Shown in pieces: positions 34,574 through 42,080 of a DNA stretch of 64,000 bases (position 1 is its first letter; the number at the start of each line of letters is the position of its first letter). The translations under genes and the position numbers were made by a program. The notes beneath the pieces are model-generated. The model saw only the letters and a list, made by a program, of their open reading frames with translations. It was not told where the DNA came from and ran no database searches. The DNA is taken from positions 396,572 to 460,571 of the forward strand of contig JADKAO010000005.1 of NCBI GenBank assembly GCA_016715285.1, given 5' to 3'. This stretch comes from Actinomycetales bacterium (GTDB lineage Bacteria > Actinomycetota > Actinomycetes > Actinomycetales > Dermatophilaceae).

Positions 34574-35328
34574 GTGCGGTTCCAGTCGAAACGGGCCGGG
34601 AGGGGCAGCGTCTGGGACCTGTCCCAGGGCTGCGAGCGGCCGGTCAGCTCCAGGACTTTGTCGATGATGCCTCCGGTGAAGCCCCACAGGAGCAAGTCGT
34701 TGCCGAGGTCCCAGGCAGGTCCGCGATAGCCCGAGGAATGCGTCACGGTATGCCGGTTAGCCGGGTCCGTGAGAAAGGCAACCGGGACGCTGATCACCGT
34801 CGCGACCTCGTCGGGATGGCCGACAGTCACCGGGGAGGGATCGCGCCACCATGCGATGACAGGGGTCACCGCGTAGTTGCTCACCGGGATATAGAGCGGC
34901 GGGAGGACGCCGACAATGTCGACCCCCGAGAGCGTGAGGCCAACCTCTTCCCGTGCCTCGCGGAGGGCCGCCGCGACGGCGTCATCGTCGTCAGCATCGA
35001 CGCGCCCGCCCGGGAAGGCGATCTGGCCAGCGTGCGAGCGCATGGTGTGGGCGCGCTCGATGAGCAGGAGCGCGTCGTCGCCAACGGGGTCGGGACCAAA
35101 GAGGACGAGCACCGCGGACTCGGTGGAACCGACCTCCGGGGGGAGGAAGCGACTAAACCAGATCGGGTCGAGTTGGCTCGCTTGCTTCACGATCTGCTCG
35201 ACCCAATCCGGCGCCTGCTCGCCGCCACTGCGGCGACCGTCAGGTCCACGTCTGACCGGCGGCACCGGGCCGCGGAAGCGCGGAGTCAGCAACTCACCTT
35301 GGGCAGCGCGGTGCGGCATACGGCTCAT
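34570..35328 (-). CDS. NudL-type Nudix CoA pyrophosphatase
   Basis: The 252-residue protein has the Nudix box AALREAREEVGL with upstream FPGGRVD, plus the CoA-pyrophosphatase-type lead-in LLIERAHTMRSHAGQIAFPGG (LLTxR...QxxFPGG). It would hydrolyse CoA or acyl-CoA to 4'-phosphopantetheine and ADP. Both ends overlap its neighbours by ATGA (nth and marP), as in Rv3672c. Start ATG 35328. Confidence 0.88.
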   Translation of the reverse strand: MSRMPHRAAQGELLTPRFRGPVPPVRRGPDGRRSGGEQAPDWVEQIVKQASQLDPIWFSRFLPPEVGSTESAVLVLFGPDPVGDDALLLIERAHTMRSHAGQIAFPGGRVDADDDDAVAAALREAREEVGLTLSGVDIVGVLPPLYIPVSNYAVTPVIAWWRDPSPVTVGHPDEVATVISVPVAFLTDPANRHTVTHSSGYRGPAWDLGNDLLLWGFTGGIIDKVLELTGRSQPWDRSQTLPLPARFDWNRT

Positions 35329-36056
35329 GAGCGCGGAGCGAGTTCGTAAGTGAGCAGCTGGCGGGCGCGCTCAGGATCCGTTTCGCCGCAACCGTATGCC
35401 GGGCACCACTTCGCCACGGGGCAGGCACCACAGGCGGGCTTGCGCGCGTGACAGGTGCGGCGCCCGTGGAAAATGACCACGTGGCTGAGCATCGTCCAGT
35501 CCCGCCGCGGGATGAGCTCGCCCACAGCGTGCTCGACCTTGACCGGATCAGTCTCGTCAGTCCACTCGAAGCGACGAACCAAGCGCCCAAAGTGCGTATC
35601 GACGGTGATGCCGGGAATGTTAAAAGCGTTGCCCAACACGACATTCGCGGTCTTTCGGCCGACTCCGGGGAGCGTGACCAAGTCGGCGAGCCGGCCTGGC
35701 ACCTGGCCGTCAAAACGCTCTTCGAGGGCCTGGCCCAGCTTGATCAGCGAGTCGGTCTTGGCTCGGAAGAAACCGGTCGATCGGATGATCTCCTCGAGCT
35801 CAGCGCGGTCGGCCGCCGCGTACTCAGCGCTAGTGCGGTAGCGCGCAAAAAGCGACGGGGTCACGAGATTGACTCGGACATCGGTGGTTTGGGCCGACAG
35901 GATCGTCGCGACCAGCAGCTCAAGGGGGTTCGTGAAGTCGAGTTCGCAGTGCGCGTAGGGGTAGCGCTGGGCCAACGCGCGGTACATGCGCCGCGCCCGG
36001 CGGGTAAGAGCCAACGGCGACTCTCCAGTGGGAGTCAACTCGTCGTCCTGGGGCAC
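35325..36056 (-). CDS. nth: Endonuclease III (base-excision DNA glycosylase)
   Basis: The 243-residue enzyme removes oxidised pyrimidines and nicks abasic sites. The helix-hairpin-helix LPGVGRKTANVVLGNAF has catalytic Lys135, and VDTHFGRL holds catalytic Asp153. The [4Fe-4S] cluster motif CHARKPACGACPVAKWC (Cx6Cx2Cx5C) is complete. GTG 36056 is preferred to a TTG at 36089, because GGAGGG precedes it, though with a wide spacing. It is the first gene of nth-nudL-marP. Confidence 0.94.
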   Translation of the reverse strand: MPQDDELTPTGESPLALTRRARRMYRALAQRYPYAHCELDFTNPLELLVATILSAQTTDVRVNLVTPSLFARYRTSAEYAAADRAELEEIIRSTGFFRAKTDSLIKLGQALEERFDGQVPGRLADLVTLPGVGRKTANVVLGNAFNIPGITVDTHFGRLVRRFEWTDETDPVKVEHAVGELIPRRDWTMLSHVVIFHGRRTCHARKPACGACPVAKWCPAYGCGETDPERARQLLTYELAPRS

Positions 36057-36251
36057 GAACCACAGGGTAACCCTCCAAGCCGACAGCAACGGCGACCGGA
36101 CAACGACCGGACTTCAGAGGGACACCGACCGGACTTCGAGGCGGGCACCTCTCAGGACACTGACCTTCTGGTTGGTAATTTCGATCAACACAGCCCGAAA
36201 CCGTCCCCCCCTGGGGAGACTTACGGTGCCTGACATGACACACTGTGCGAC

Positions 36252-36929
36252 GTGGATCACGACGTGGTGCGACGCGCTCCCCTGTTTGCAGCTCTCGACG
36301 ACGAGGCCGCAGCGGCACTCCTTCACGAGATGCAGCCCGTGCGGCTTGAGCGTGGCGATGTGCTCTTCCGGGAGGGTGAGCCGGGCGATGCCTTGTTCAT
36401 CATCGGCGAGGGCAAAGTCAAGATTGGTCGGACCAGCTCGGACGGTCGCGAGAACCTCATCGCCATCCTCGGCCCGAGCGAGATGTTCGGCGAGCTGAGC
36501 CTCTTTGATCCCGGGCCGCGCACCATGACCGCGACTGCTGTTGCCGAAACCCAGCTCATGGGCCTCGGCAACGACTCGCTGACGACCCTGCTCACTGGTC
36601 GCCCTGAGGTGTCCAAGGCCCTCCTCGCGGCCCTCGCGCAGCGGTTGCGCCGCACCAACGAGCACCTCGCTGACCTCGTGTTCACCGACGTCCCGGGGCG
36701 CGTCGCGAAAGCCCTGCTCGACCTTGCCAACCGCTTCGGGCGGCCCGTCGAAGACGGCATCATGGTCAGCCACGACCTCACCCAAGAAGAGTTAGCCCAG
36801 CTGGTGGGGGCCTCGCGTGAGACCGTGAACAAGGCACTCGCCGACTTTGCGACCCGCGGCTGGCTCAAACTCGAAGCCCGCGCCGTCTTGCTGCTTGATG
36901 TCGATCGGTTGCGTCGCCGGGCGCGCTAG
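36252..36929 (+). CDS. crp: Crp/Fnr-family cAMP-responsive regulator
   Basis: The 225-residue protein has a cyclic-nucleotide fold with FGELSLFDPGPRTMTATA, the phosphate-binding cassette of Crp, a dimer helix, and a winged HTH (LTQEELAQLVGASRETVNKALADFATRGWL). It corresponds to M. tuberculosis Rv3676 and corynebacterial GlxR, global regulators of carbon metabolism. It starts with GTG at 36252 and has no clear Shine-Dalgarno. CRP-like sites are seen upstream of acsA and DUF485-actP in this window. Confidence 0.95.
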   Translation: MDHDVVRRAPLFAALDDEAAAALLHEMQPVRLERGDVLFREGEPGDALFIIGEGKVKIGRTSSDGRENLIAILGPSEMFGELSLFDPGPRTMTATAVAETQLMGLGNDSLTTLLTGRPEVSKALLAALAQRLRRTNEHLADLVFTDVPGRVAKALLDLANRFGRPVEDGIMVSHDLTQEELAQLVGASRETVNKALADFATRGWLKLEARAVLLLDVDRLRRRAR

Positions 36930-37760
36930 TCAGTCGCGCGGGCCCGGCATACCCGGGCTGCTCTTGAGGTAATCCAGCTGAGCTCGGACGCTGAGTTCGG
37001 CTGCGCCCCATACGTTTTGGGGCACATCGGCATACACAGTCTCGACCACCTGGCGCGGTGTCTGCGCGCCTGCAGCAACGGCCGCGCGCACCTGCTCTAG
37101 CCGCTCCCGCCGATGGTCGAGGTAGTACGCCAAGACCGCGGCCGCGTCGGGGAGATCGGGACCATGGCCCGGCAAGATGTGAGTGACGGCCCCCGTGCCG
37201 GCCAGGGCAGCAAGCCGCTCCAACGACGCGAGGTATGCCGCGAGCTCACCATCGGGCCAAGCCACCACTGTGGTGCCCCGCCCCAGGATCGTGTCGCCGG
37301 TCAGCAGGGATGCGTCCGCAGGTAAAAGGAAAGACACCGAGTCACCGGTGTGGCCAGGAGTAGCAACGACGACGACCTCGAGTTCTCCGACCCGCAGCCG
37401 GTCGCCGTCGGTGAGGTCGTCGTGGTGGCTCCCGATCGCGCGCACCGATTTCAACGGCGTGCCGCAGAGGTCGGCGAAGTAGAGCGCGGCCTCGGCATGG
37501 TCGGCGTGGTCATGGGTGAGGAGCGTCATCGCGACTCGGCCACCGTCCCGGGTGGTCTCGTCGACAACCCGACCCAGATGAGCCTGGTCCATGGGACCTG
37601 GGTCGACCACGATGCTCAGGTCGGAGCCAGGTTCTCTCAGCACCCAGGTGTTGGTGCCGTCGAGGGTCATGACGCCCGGATTAGGGGCCAGAACGCACGT
37701 CGCCCGGGCCGTGACCTGACGCGAGGACCACATTGCCGGCACCGGAGGGAGGGCTGTCAC
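36930..37760 (-). CDS. MBL-fold metallo-hydrolase (LACTB2/Rv3677c-like)
   Basis: The 276-residue protein has the zinc motif LLTHDHADHAEAA, a second histidine in ATPGHTGDS, and LLTGDTILGRG, ending with HILPGHGPDL. A C-terminal winged-helix segment (RQVVETVYADVPQNVWGAAELSVRAQLDYL) marks the LACTB2-like subgroup, some of which cut RNA. It abuts the crp stop convergently. Its start overlaps the upstream Nudix gene by 4 nt. Confidence 0.88.
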   Translation of the reverse strand: MTALPPVPAMWSSRQVTARATCVLAPNPGVMTLDGTNTWVLREPGSDLSIVVDPGPMDQAHLGRVVDETTRDGGRVAMTLLTHDHADHAEAALYFADLCGTPLKSVRAIGSHHDDLTDGDRLRVGELEVVVVATPGHTGDSVSFLLPADASLLTGDTILGRGTTVVAWPDGELAAYLASLERLAALAGTGAVTHILPGHGPDLPDAAAVLAYYLDHRRERLEQVRAAVAAGAQTPRQVVETVYADVPQNVWGAAELSVRAQLDYLKSSPGMPGPRD

Positions 37761-38617
37761 TCGCCCGGAAGTTCCGCTCGGAGGACGAGTTCGCCGGCTT
37801 CATCGCGGGTCAGCACCGGGCGAATCAGTCGGATCACCGGCTCGCGCGCAAAGAACTCCTTGGCGGACCTCGCCGTGGCCGCATCTTCGAGGCTGACTTG
37901 GGTGGGAGGCATGAGCAACGACTTCCCGGCTGCTTTGGCGTCGAGGACATCCTGCGGCCGGAACCAGCCACCGTGGACCGCCTCGCTCGTCTCAAAATCG
38001 GCCACCGCACCCTTGGGCATCATGGCGACGAAGATCCGAGCGTCGAACTGCCGGGTCTCGATGACCGGTGTCATCCAGTGGGCGTGAGCGCGCAGCAGAT
38101 CGGTGCGCAAGAGCAAGCCATCCTCGTTGAGCAGTTCCGCGAGCGAGATCTCCCGGTTGACCAGGCGAGTCCGCACCCCCCTCCAATAGTCGCTCGACGT
38201 ATCGATCAGCCGACCACCCTCAGTCGTCGAGGCCAGAAGGACCCCACACTCCTCGAACACTTCTCGCACGGCTGCCACGAGGATCATGCGCGTGAGATCG
38301 TCATCCGACCCCAGCCGCGCTGACCACGCGTGGACGGGCGGGCCCGCCCAGGGCACGTCTACGCCGTCACGGCGATCGACGCCACCGCCCGGGAAGACCA
38401 TCGTGTTGGGCGCGAACGCCATCGTGCCAACCCGCAGCAACATGAATACCTCCAGGCCACCGTCGTGACCGGGGGCGGCGGGCGCGTCACGGACCAACAT
38501 CACCGTCGCTGCCGGACGGGCGGCTGGCACCTCCGGCGCGTTGTCACCGTAGCCATCCCACTCCACCGCCCTCGCGTACAGCGTGGGCGTGGCGCGAGTG
38601 CTGAAATCGCGGATCAC
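37757..38617 (-). CDS. NUDT19-like Nudix hydrolase
   Basis: The 286-residue protein has AFAPNTMVFPGGGVDRRD and the Nudix helix VAAVREVFEECGVLLA, with a long insert between them as in NUDT7/NUDT19-like CoA diphosphatases. Substrate is uncertain; CoA esters are a reasonable guess from the family. It is coupled to the MBL hydrolase gene by a 4-nt overlap and follows the RidA gene by two bases, so RidA-Nudix-MBL form an operon. Confidence 0.85.
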   Translation of the reverse strand: MIRDFSTRATPTLYARAVEWDGYGDNAPEVPAARPAATVMLVRDAPAAPGHDGGLEVFMLLRVGTMAFAPNTMVFPGGGVDRRDGVDVPWAGPPVHAWSARLGSDDDLTRMILVAAVREVFEECGVLLASTTEGGRLIDTSSDYWRGVRTRLVNREISLAELLNEDGLLLRTDLLRAHAHWMTPVIETRQFDARIFVAMMPKGAVADFETSEAVHGGWFRPQDVLDAKAAGKSLLMPPTQVSLEDAATARSAKEFFAREPVIRLIRPVLTRDEAGELVLRAELPGE

Positions 38618-38619
38618 GA

Positions 38620-39111
38620 TCAGGCGCGGGGAGCGACCGAGACGATGACTTCGACCTCAACCGGCGCGTCCATCGGCAGCGCTGCCACGCCGACAGCTGA
38701 GCGCGCGTGCACGCCCGCCTCGCCAAAAGCCTTGCCTAACAACTCACTTGCACCGTTGATGACGCCAGGCTGGCCAGTGAACGTCGGGTCAGATCCGACG
38801 AAACCGACGACCTTGACGACCCGAGTCACCAAGTCGAGATCCCCGATCACTCCCTTGATCGCTGCGATTGCATTGAGCGCGCAGACCTGCGCGAGCTCCT
38901 TGGCGTGGGCAGGGTCGACCAGCCCAGCCCCTTCGCCGACCTTGCCGGTCGCGACGAGAGCGCCAGCAACCATGGGGAGTTGCCCCGAAGTGAAGATCAA
39001 GTCGCCCTCGCGCATCGCCGGCACATAGGCGGCTACGGGGGCCGCGACAGCGGGGACGCTCAAGCCGAGTTCGCTCAACCGCTGCTCAACTGCACTACTG
39101 CTCATCGTCAT
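38620..39111 (-). CDS. RidA/YjgF-family protein
   Basis: The 163-residue protein has PAMREGDLIFTSGQLPMVAG and HAKELAQVCALNAIAAIKGVIGDLDLVTRVVKVVGFV, with VGVAALPMDAPVEVEVIVS at the end, all typical of RidA-like enamine/imine deaminases of the Rv3678c type. The usual C-terminal arginine is not seen in that motif (PMDAPVEVE), so activity may differ. ATG 39111 follows GGGAGC. Confidence 0.88.
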   Translation of the reverse strand: MTMSSSAVEQRLSELGLSVPAVAAPVAAYVPAMREGDLIFTSGQLPMVAGALVATGKVGEGAGLVDPAHAKELAQVCALNAIAAIKGVIGDLDLVTRVVKVVGFVGSDPTFTGQPGVINGASELLGKAFGEAGVHARSAVGVAALPMDAPVEVEVIVSVAPRA

Positions 39112-39117
39112 CGCTCC

Positions 39118-39300
39118 CTAGTTCTTGGGCCGCTTGAAGTAGGCCACGAGCCCGCCACCGTCTGGCCCGGACACCACCTGGACGAGTTCCCACCCGTCGG
39201 CTCCGAAGTTATCGAGGATCTGCTTGGTCGCGTGGACAAGGAGGGGCGCCGTGGCGTACTCCCACACGGTGCGGGTCTGGGTGTTCGAGGGCTCGCTCAT
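39118..39300 (-). CDS. DUF4177-like small protein
   Basis: The 60-residue protein TRTVWEYATAPLLVHATKQILDNFGADGWELVQVV is a DUF4177-type fold of unknown function and is conserved beside the RidA and ArsA genes in Micrococcales. It ends six bases before the RidA start. The start ATG at 39300 is close to the divergent ArsA gene. Confidence 0.75.
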   Translation of the reverse strand: MSEPSNTQTRTVWEYATAPLLVHATKQILDNFGADGWELVQVVSGPDGGGLVAYFKRPKN

Positions 39301-39330
39301 GGCGGCCACTCTAGAGTGAGGGGCGCGTGC

Positions 39331-39355
39331 ACGGCATACCCTGGGTGTATGCCGT
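39331..39355. promoter_or_regulatory. Compact inverted octamer pair over an ArsA start codon
   Basis: ACGGCATAC and GTATGCCGT flank a 7-nt centre. The ATG of the downstream gene (39349-39351) lies inside the right arm, so an RNA hairpin could mask it. Confidence 0.6.
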
Positions 39356-40377
39356 CCCGCCCCCGTCTGCGTGCCCCTGGGTGGCCGGGCGTCCGGCTCC
39401 ACATCGTGACCGGCAAAGGCGGCACCGGCAAAACCACCGTCGCTGCCGCCATGGCCGTCGCGCTGGCGGCCACGGGCAAGCGCGTCCTCCTCGCGGAAGT
39501 CGAGGATCGCCAGGGCATCAGCCAGACCTTCGACGTGCCGCCGCTGCCGCCAACCGAGGTGCGCATCGGTGGTGGTGCGCGCGGCGGCGAGGTCTATGGC
39601 TTGGCTGTCGACGCCAAGGCCGCCCTCATGGAATACCTGCAGCTGTTCTACAAACTCGGTCGGGCCGGTGGAGTGCTCGAGCGGTTCGGCGCCATCGACT
39701 TTGCCACCACTATCGCCCCTGGCGTGCGTGACGTGCTCCTCATCGGCCGGATCTACGAAGCTAGTCGTCGCCGCGAGGACGCTAAGCACCACCGTCACAG
39801 CACCGCCCCGCTGGTCTATGACGCGATCGTTCTCGACGCGCCCCCCACTGGGCGGATCGGGCGGTTCTTGTCGGTCGGGTCCGAAGTCGCGGGGCTGGCC
39901 AAGATGGGCCCAATCAGGTCGCAGGCGGACTCCCTAACCGAGGTACTCCGTTCTGCCGCAACGCGAGTCCACGTCGTGACGCTCCTCGAGGATATGCCAG
40001 TGCAGGAGACCCTCGATGCCGTGGCCGAACTGCGCAACCTCGGTATGCCGGTCGGGGCGATCGTCGTCAACCAGGTCCGCAGCGGCCTCCTTGCTGGTGA
40101 GGCCGATGCGGCCATCGACCTCGCGGAGGTGAGCGCTGAGGTCCTGACTGCCGATCTCCAGAGGGTCGGTCTCGACGTGACCCCACACCTCGTCACTGGG
40201 CTGCTCAGTCAGGTGAGGGCGCACCGGGAGCAGGTCGAGGTCGAAGGCGAACAACTCGCGGTGCTAGCGCACCTTGGCCAACCCGTCGTTGCCGTCCCAG
40301 CGCTCTTGGATGGCATCGACCCCGACGCACTTCGAGAAATCGCCGATATTCTGGCTGACCAAGGGATGGTCTCGTGA
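39349..40377 (+). CDS. ArsA-like ATPase (Rv3679-type), first of pair
   Basis: The 342-residue protein has the deviant P-loop VTGKGGTGKTTVAAAMAVAL, then TFDVPPLPPTEVRI, DFATTIAPGVRDVLLIG and IVLDAPPTGRIGRFL, closely matching Rv3679 of M. tuberculosis. Rv3679-Rv3680 form an ATPase pair of the Get3/ArsA class linked to membrane or lipid processes. The ATG 39349 is inside an octamer copy. The stop overlaps the next ATPase start. Likely a cytosolic dimerising ATPase with its neighbour. Confidence 0.9.
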   Translation: MPSRPRLRAPGWPGVRLHIVTGKGGTGKTTVAAAMAVALAATGKRVLLAEVEDRQGISQTFDVPPLPPTEVRIGGGARGGEVYGLAVDAKAALMEYLQLFYKLGRAGGVLERFGAIDFATTIAPGVRDVLLIGRIYEASRRREDAKHHRHSTAPLVYDAIVLDAPPTGRIGRFLSVGSEVAGLAKMGPIRSQADSLTEVLRSAATRVHVVTLLEDMPVQETLDAVAELRNLGMPVGAIVVNQVRSGLLAGEADAAIDLAEVSAEVLTADLQRVGLDVTPHLVTGLLSQVRAHREQVEVEGEQLAVLAHLGQPVVAVPALLDGIDPDALREIADILADQGMVS

Positions 40378-41522
40378 TGGCCCGAGCCCGCGATCCCAAA
40401 CTCGACATCGACGCGCTCCTCGCGGACCGGCATACCCGGGTGGTCGTCTGCTGCGGCTCTGGCGGCGTCGGCAAAACCACGACGGCTGCCGCGATCGCTC
40501 TTCGCGCAGCGGAACGCGGGCGCAGGGTATGCGTCCTGACCATCGACCCCGCGCGGCGACTCGCCCAGTCGCTGGGACTCGTCGAACTCGACAACACCCC
40601 GAGACCCGTCGCTGACCTGGCTGCTCGGGCGACAGGCACGCTCGACGCGATGATGCTCGACATGAAGCGGACGTTCGACGAGGTCGTCCTTGCTCACTCG
40701 ACCCCGGAGCACGCCGCGCAGATCCTCGCCAACCCGTTCTATCAAGCGGTCTCGTCGTCCTTCGCGGGCACGCAGGAGTACATGGCGATGGAGAAGCTCG
40801 GTCAGTTGCGTGCCCAGGCCGATCGGGAGGGCACGTGGGACCTCATTGTGGTCGATACGCCACCCTCGCGATCGGCGCTGGACTTCTTGGATGCTCCCAA
40901 GCGGCTCGGCTCGTTCTTAGACGGGCGTTTCATCCGCTTGATCAGTGCTCCGGCGCGGGTCGGTGGGCGCGGGGCGCTGCGACTGGTCAATGTCGGGATC
41001 GGCCTCGTCTCCAAGACCCTCACCACCGTGCTCGGCGGAGAGATGCTCCGGGACGTCCAGACCTTCGTCAATGCCTTGGACACGATGTTCGGGGGCTTCC
41101 GCGAGCGTGCCGATCACACCTACGCGCTCCTGAAAGACGGCGGCACGGCCTTCGTAGTCGTCGCGGCTCCCGAGCGTGATGCCTTGCGCGAGGCGAGCTA
41201 CTTCCTTGCTCGGCTGGGACGCGACGGTATGCCGCTCGCGGGGGTTGTCGTCAATCGCGTTGCGCCACAGCCGGTCTCAGGGCTCACAGGTGCGCGTGCG
41301 CGTGCTGCGGCAGAGAGCCTGGAGGATGCGGGTCACCTCGAAAGCGCGAGTGTCCTGGCATGGCACGCAGAACTCGCCGAACTCGCCGCCCGACACCGTC
41401 GGGTCATCAAGCGCTTTACGGCCGGGCATCCCGGGATCCCGGTTGTGGTGGTGCCAGCGCTCCCCCAGGACGTCCACGATGTGGCCGGCTTGCGGGAAGT
41501 TGGCGCGCGACTGGCCGGTTAG
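40374..41522 (+). CDS. ArsA-like ATPase (Rv3680-type), second of pair
   Basis: The 382-residue protein has P-loop VVVCCGSGGVGKTTTAAAIAL, switch LTIDPARRLAQSLGL, and DLIVVDTPPSRSALDFLDAP, the Rv3680 signature. It overlaps the preceding gene (GTGATG; either GTG 40374 or ATG 40377 may be the start). The two ATPases probably assemble as a heterodimer. Its stop overlaps the end of convergent whiB4 by 4 nt. Confidence 0.9.
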   Translation: MMARARDPKLDIDALLADRHTRVVVCCGSGGVGKTTTAAAIALRAAERGRRVCVLTIDPARRLAQSLGLVELDNTPRPVADLAARATGTLDAMMLDMKRTFDEVVLAHSTPEHAAQILANPFYQAVSSSFAGTQEYMAMEKLGQLRAQADREGTWDLIVVDTPPSRSALDFLDAPKRLGSFLDGRFIRLISAPARVGGRGALRLVNVGIGLVSKTLTTVLGGEMLRDVQTFVNALDTMFGGFRERADHTYALLKDGGTAFVVVAAPERDALREASYFLARLGRDGMPLAGVVVNRVAPQPVSGLTGARARAAAESLEDAGHLESASVLAWHAELAELAARHRRVIKRFTAGHPGIPVVVVPALPQDVHDVAGLREVGARLAG

Positions 41523-41827
41523 GACGCCGCGGCCTGCCCCTGCCGCTGACCCACGCGGTTGAACAGGGCCCACCAGGAAACGACGTGCGGATGCTGGCGG
41601 AGCAGGGCCCGACGCTCGCGCTCGGTCATCCCCCCCCAGACGCCAAATTCCGTCTGATGGTCAAGTGCATCGGCGAGGCACTCGGCGATCACCGGGCATC
41701 GCTGGCACACCAGCTTCGCCTCCCGCTGCGCCGCACCGGTGACGAAAAGGGCGTCCGGATGCCGAGTGACGCAGAGACCAAGCCCAGCCCATTCGGATCG
41801 CAAACCCGCAGGCGGCAACGTTGCCAT
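41519..41827 (-). CDS. whiB4: WhiB-family iron-sulfur transcription factor (WhiB4-like)
   Basis: The 102-residue protein has the four cluster cysteines (GLC, then VCQRCPVIAEC: Cx2Cx5C) and the WhiB turn GVWGGMTERERRALLRQ. It lies between the ArsA pair and the penicillin-binding protein exactly as Rv3681c (whiB4), a redox-responsive regulator, does in M. tuberculosis. ATG 41827 is chosen with GAGG upstream; a GTG two codons earlier is possible. It is divergent from ponA2. Confidence 0.92.
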   Translation of the reverse strand: MATLPPAGLRSEWAGLGLCVTRHPDALFVTGAAQREAKLVCQRCPVIAECLADALDHQTEFGVWGGMTERERRALLRQHPHVVSWWALFNRVGQRQGQAAAS

Positions 41828-42080
41828 TCTCACCTCTTCCCCGCCGGAGCTCCCGAGCCAAGACGAATGTTAAGCGGAGGTTAAGAACGTCCACTATGAC
41901 TCGTCTGGGTAGTTGGGGGACCTCGGTGGACTAGTCATTCCTGAGCCGTCAACCACCTGGCTGCTTCCGGAGCGGTTGCGGACTGACACCATGAGGAGCA
42001 CCTGACACCACGTTCAGATACGTGCTGTACCCACTCGCAGAGGCATCGCCCTGTCCTAAGGGGGAGTTACGCTGTCAGAC

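Noticed and set aside
36220..36260. A Crp autoregulatory site before crp
   Set aside because: GTG and CAC half-sites exist but the spacing is wrong (ten bases between them rather than eight).
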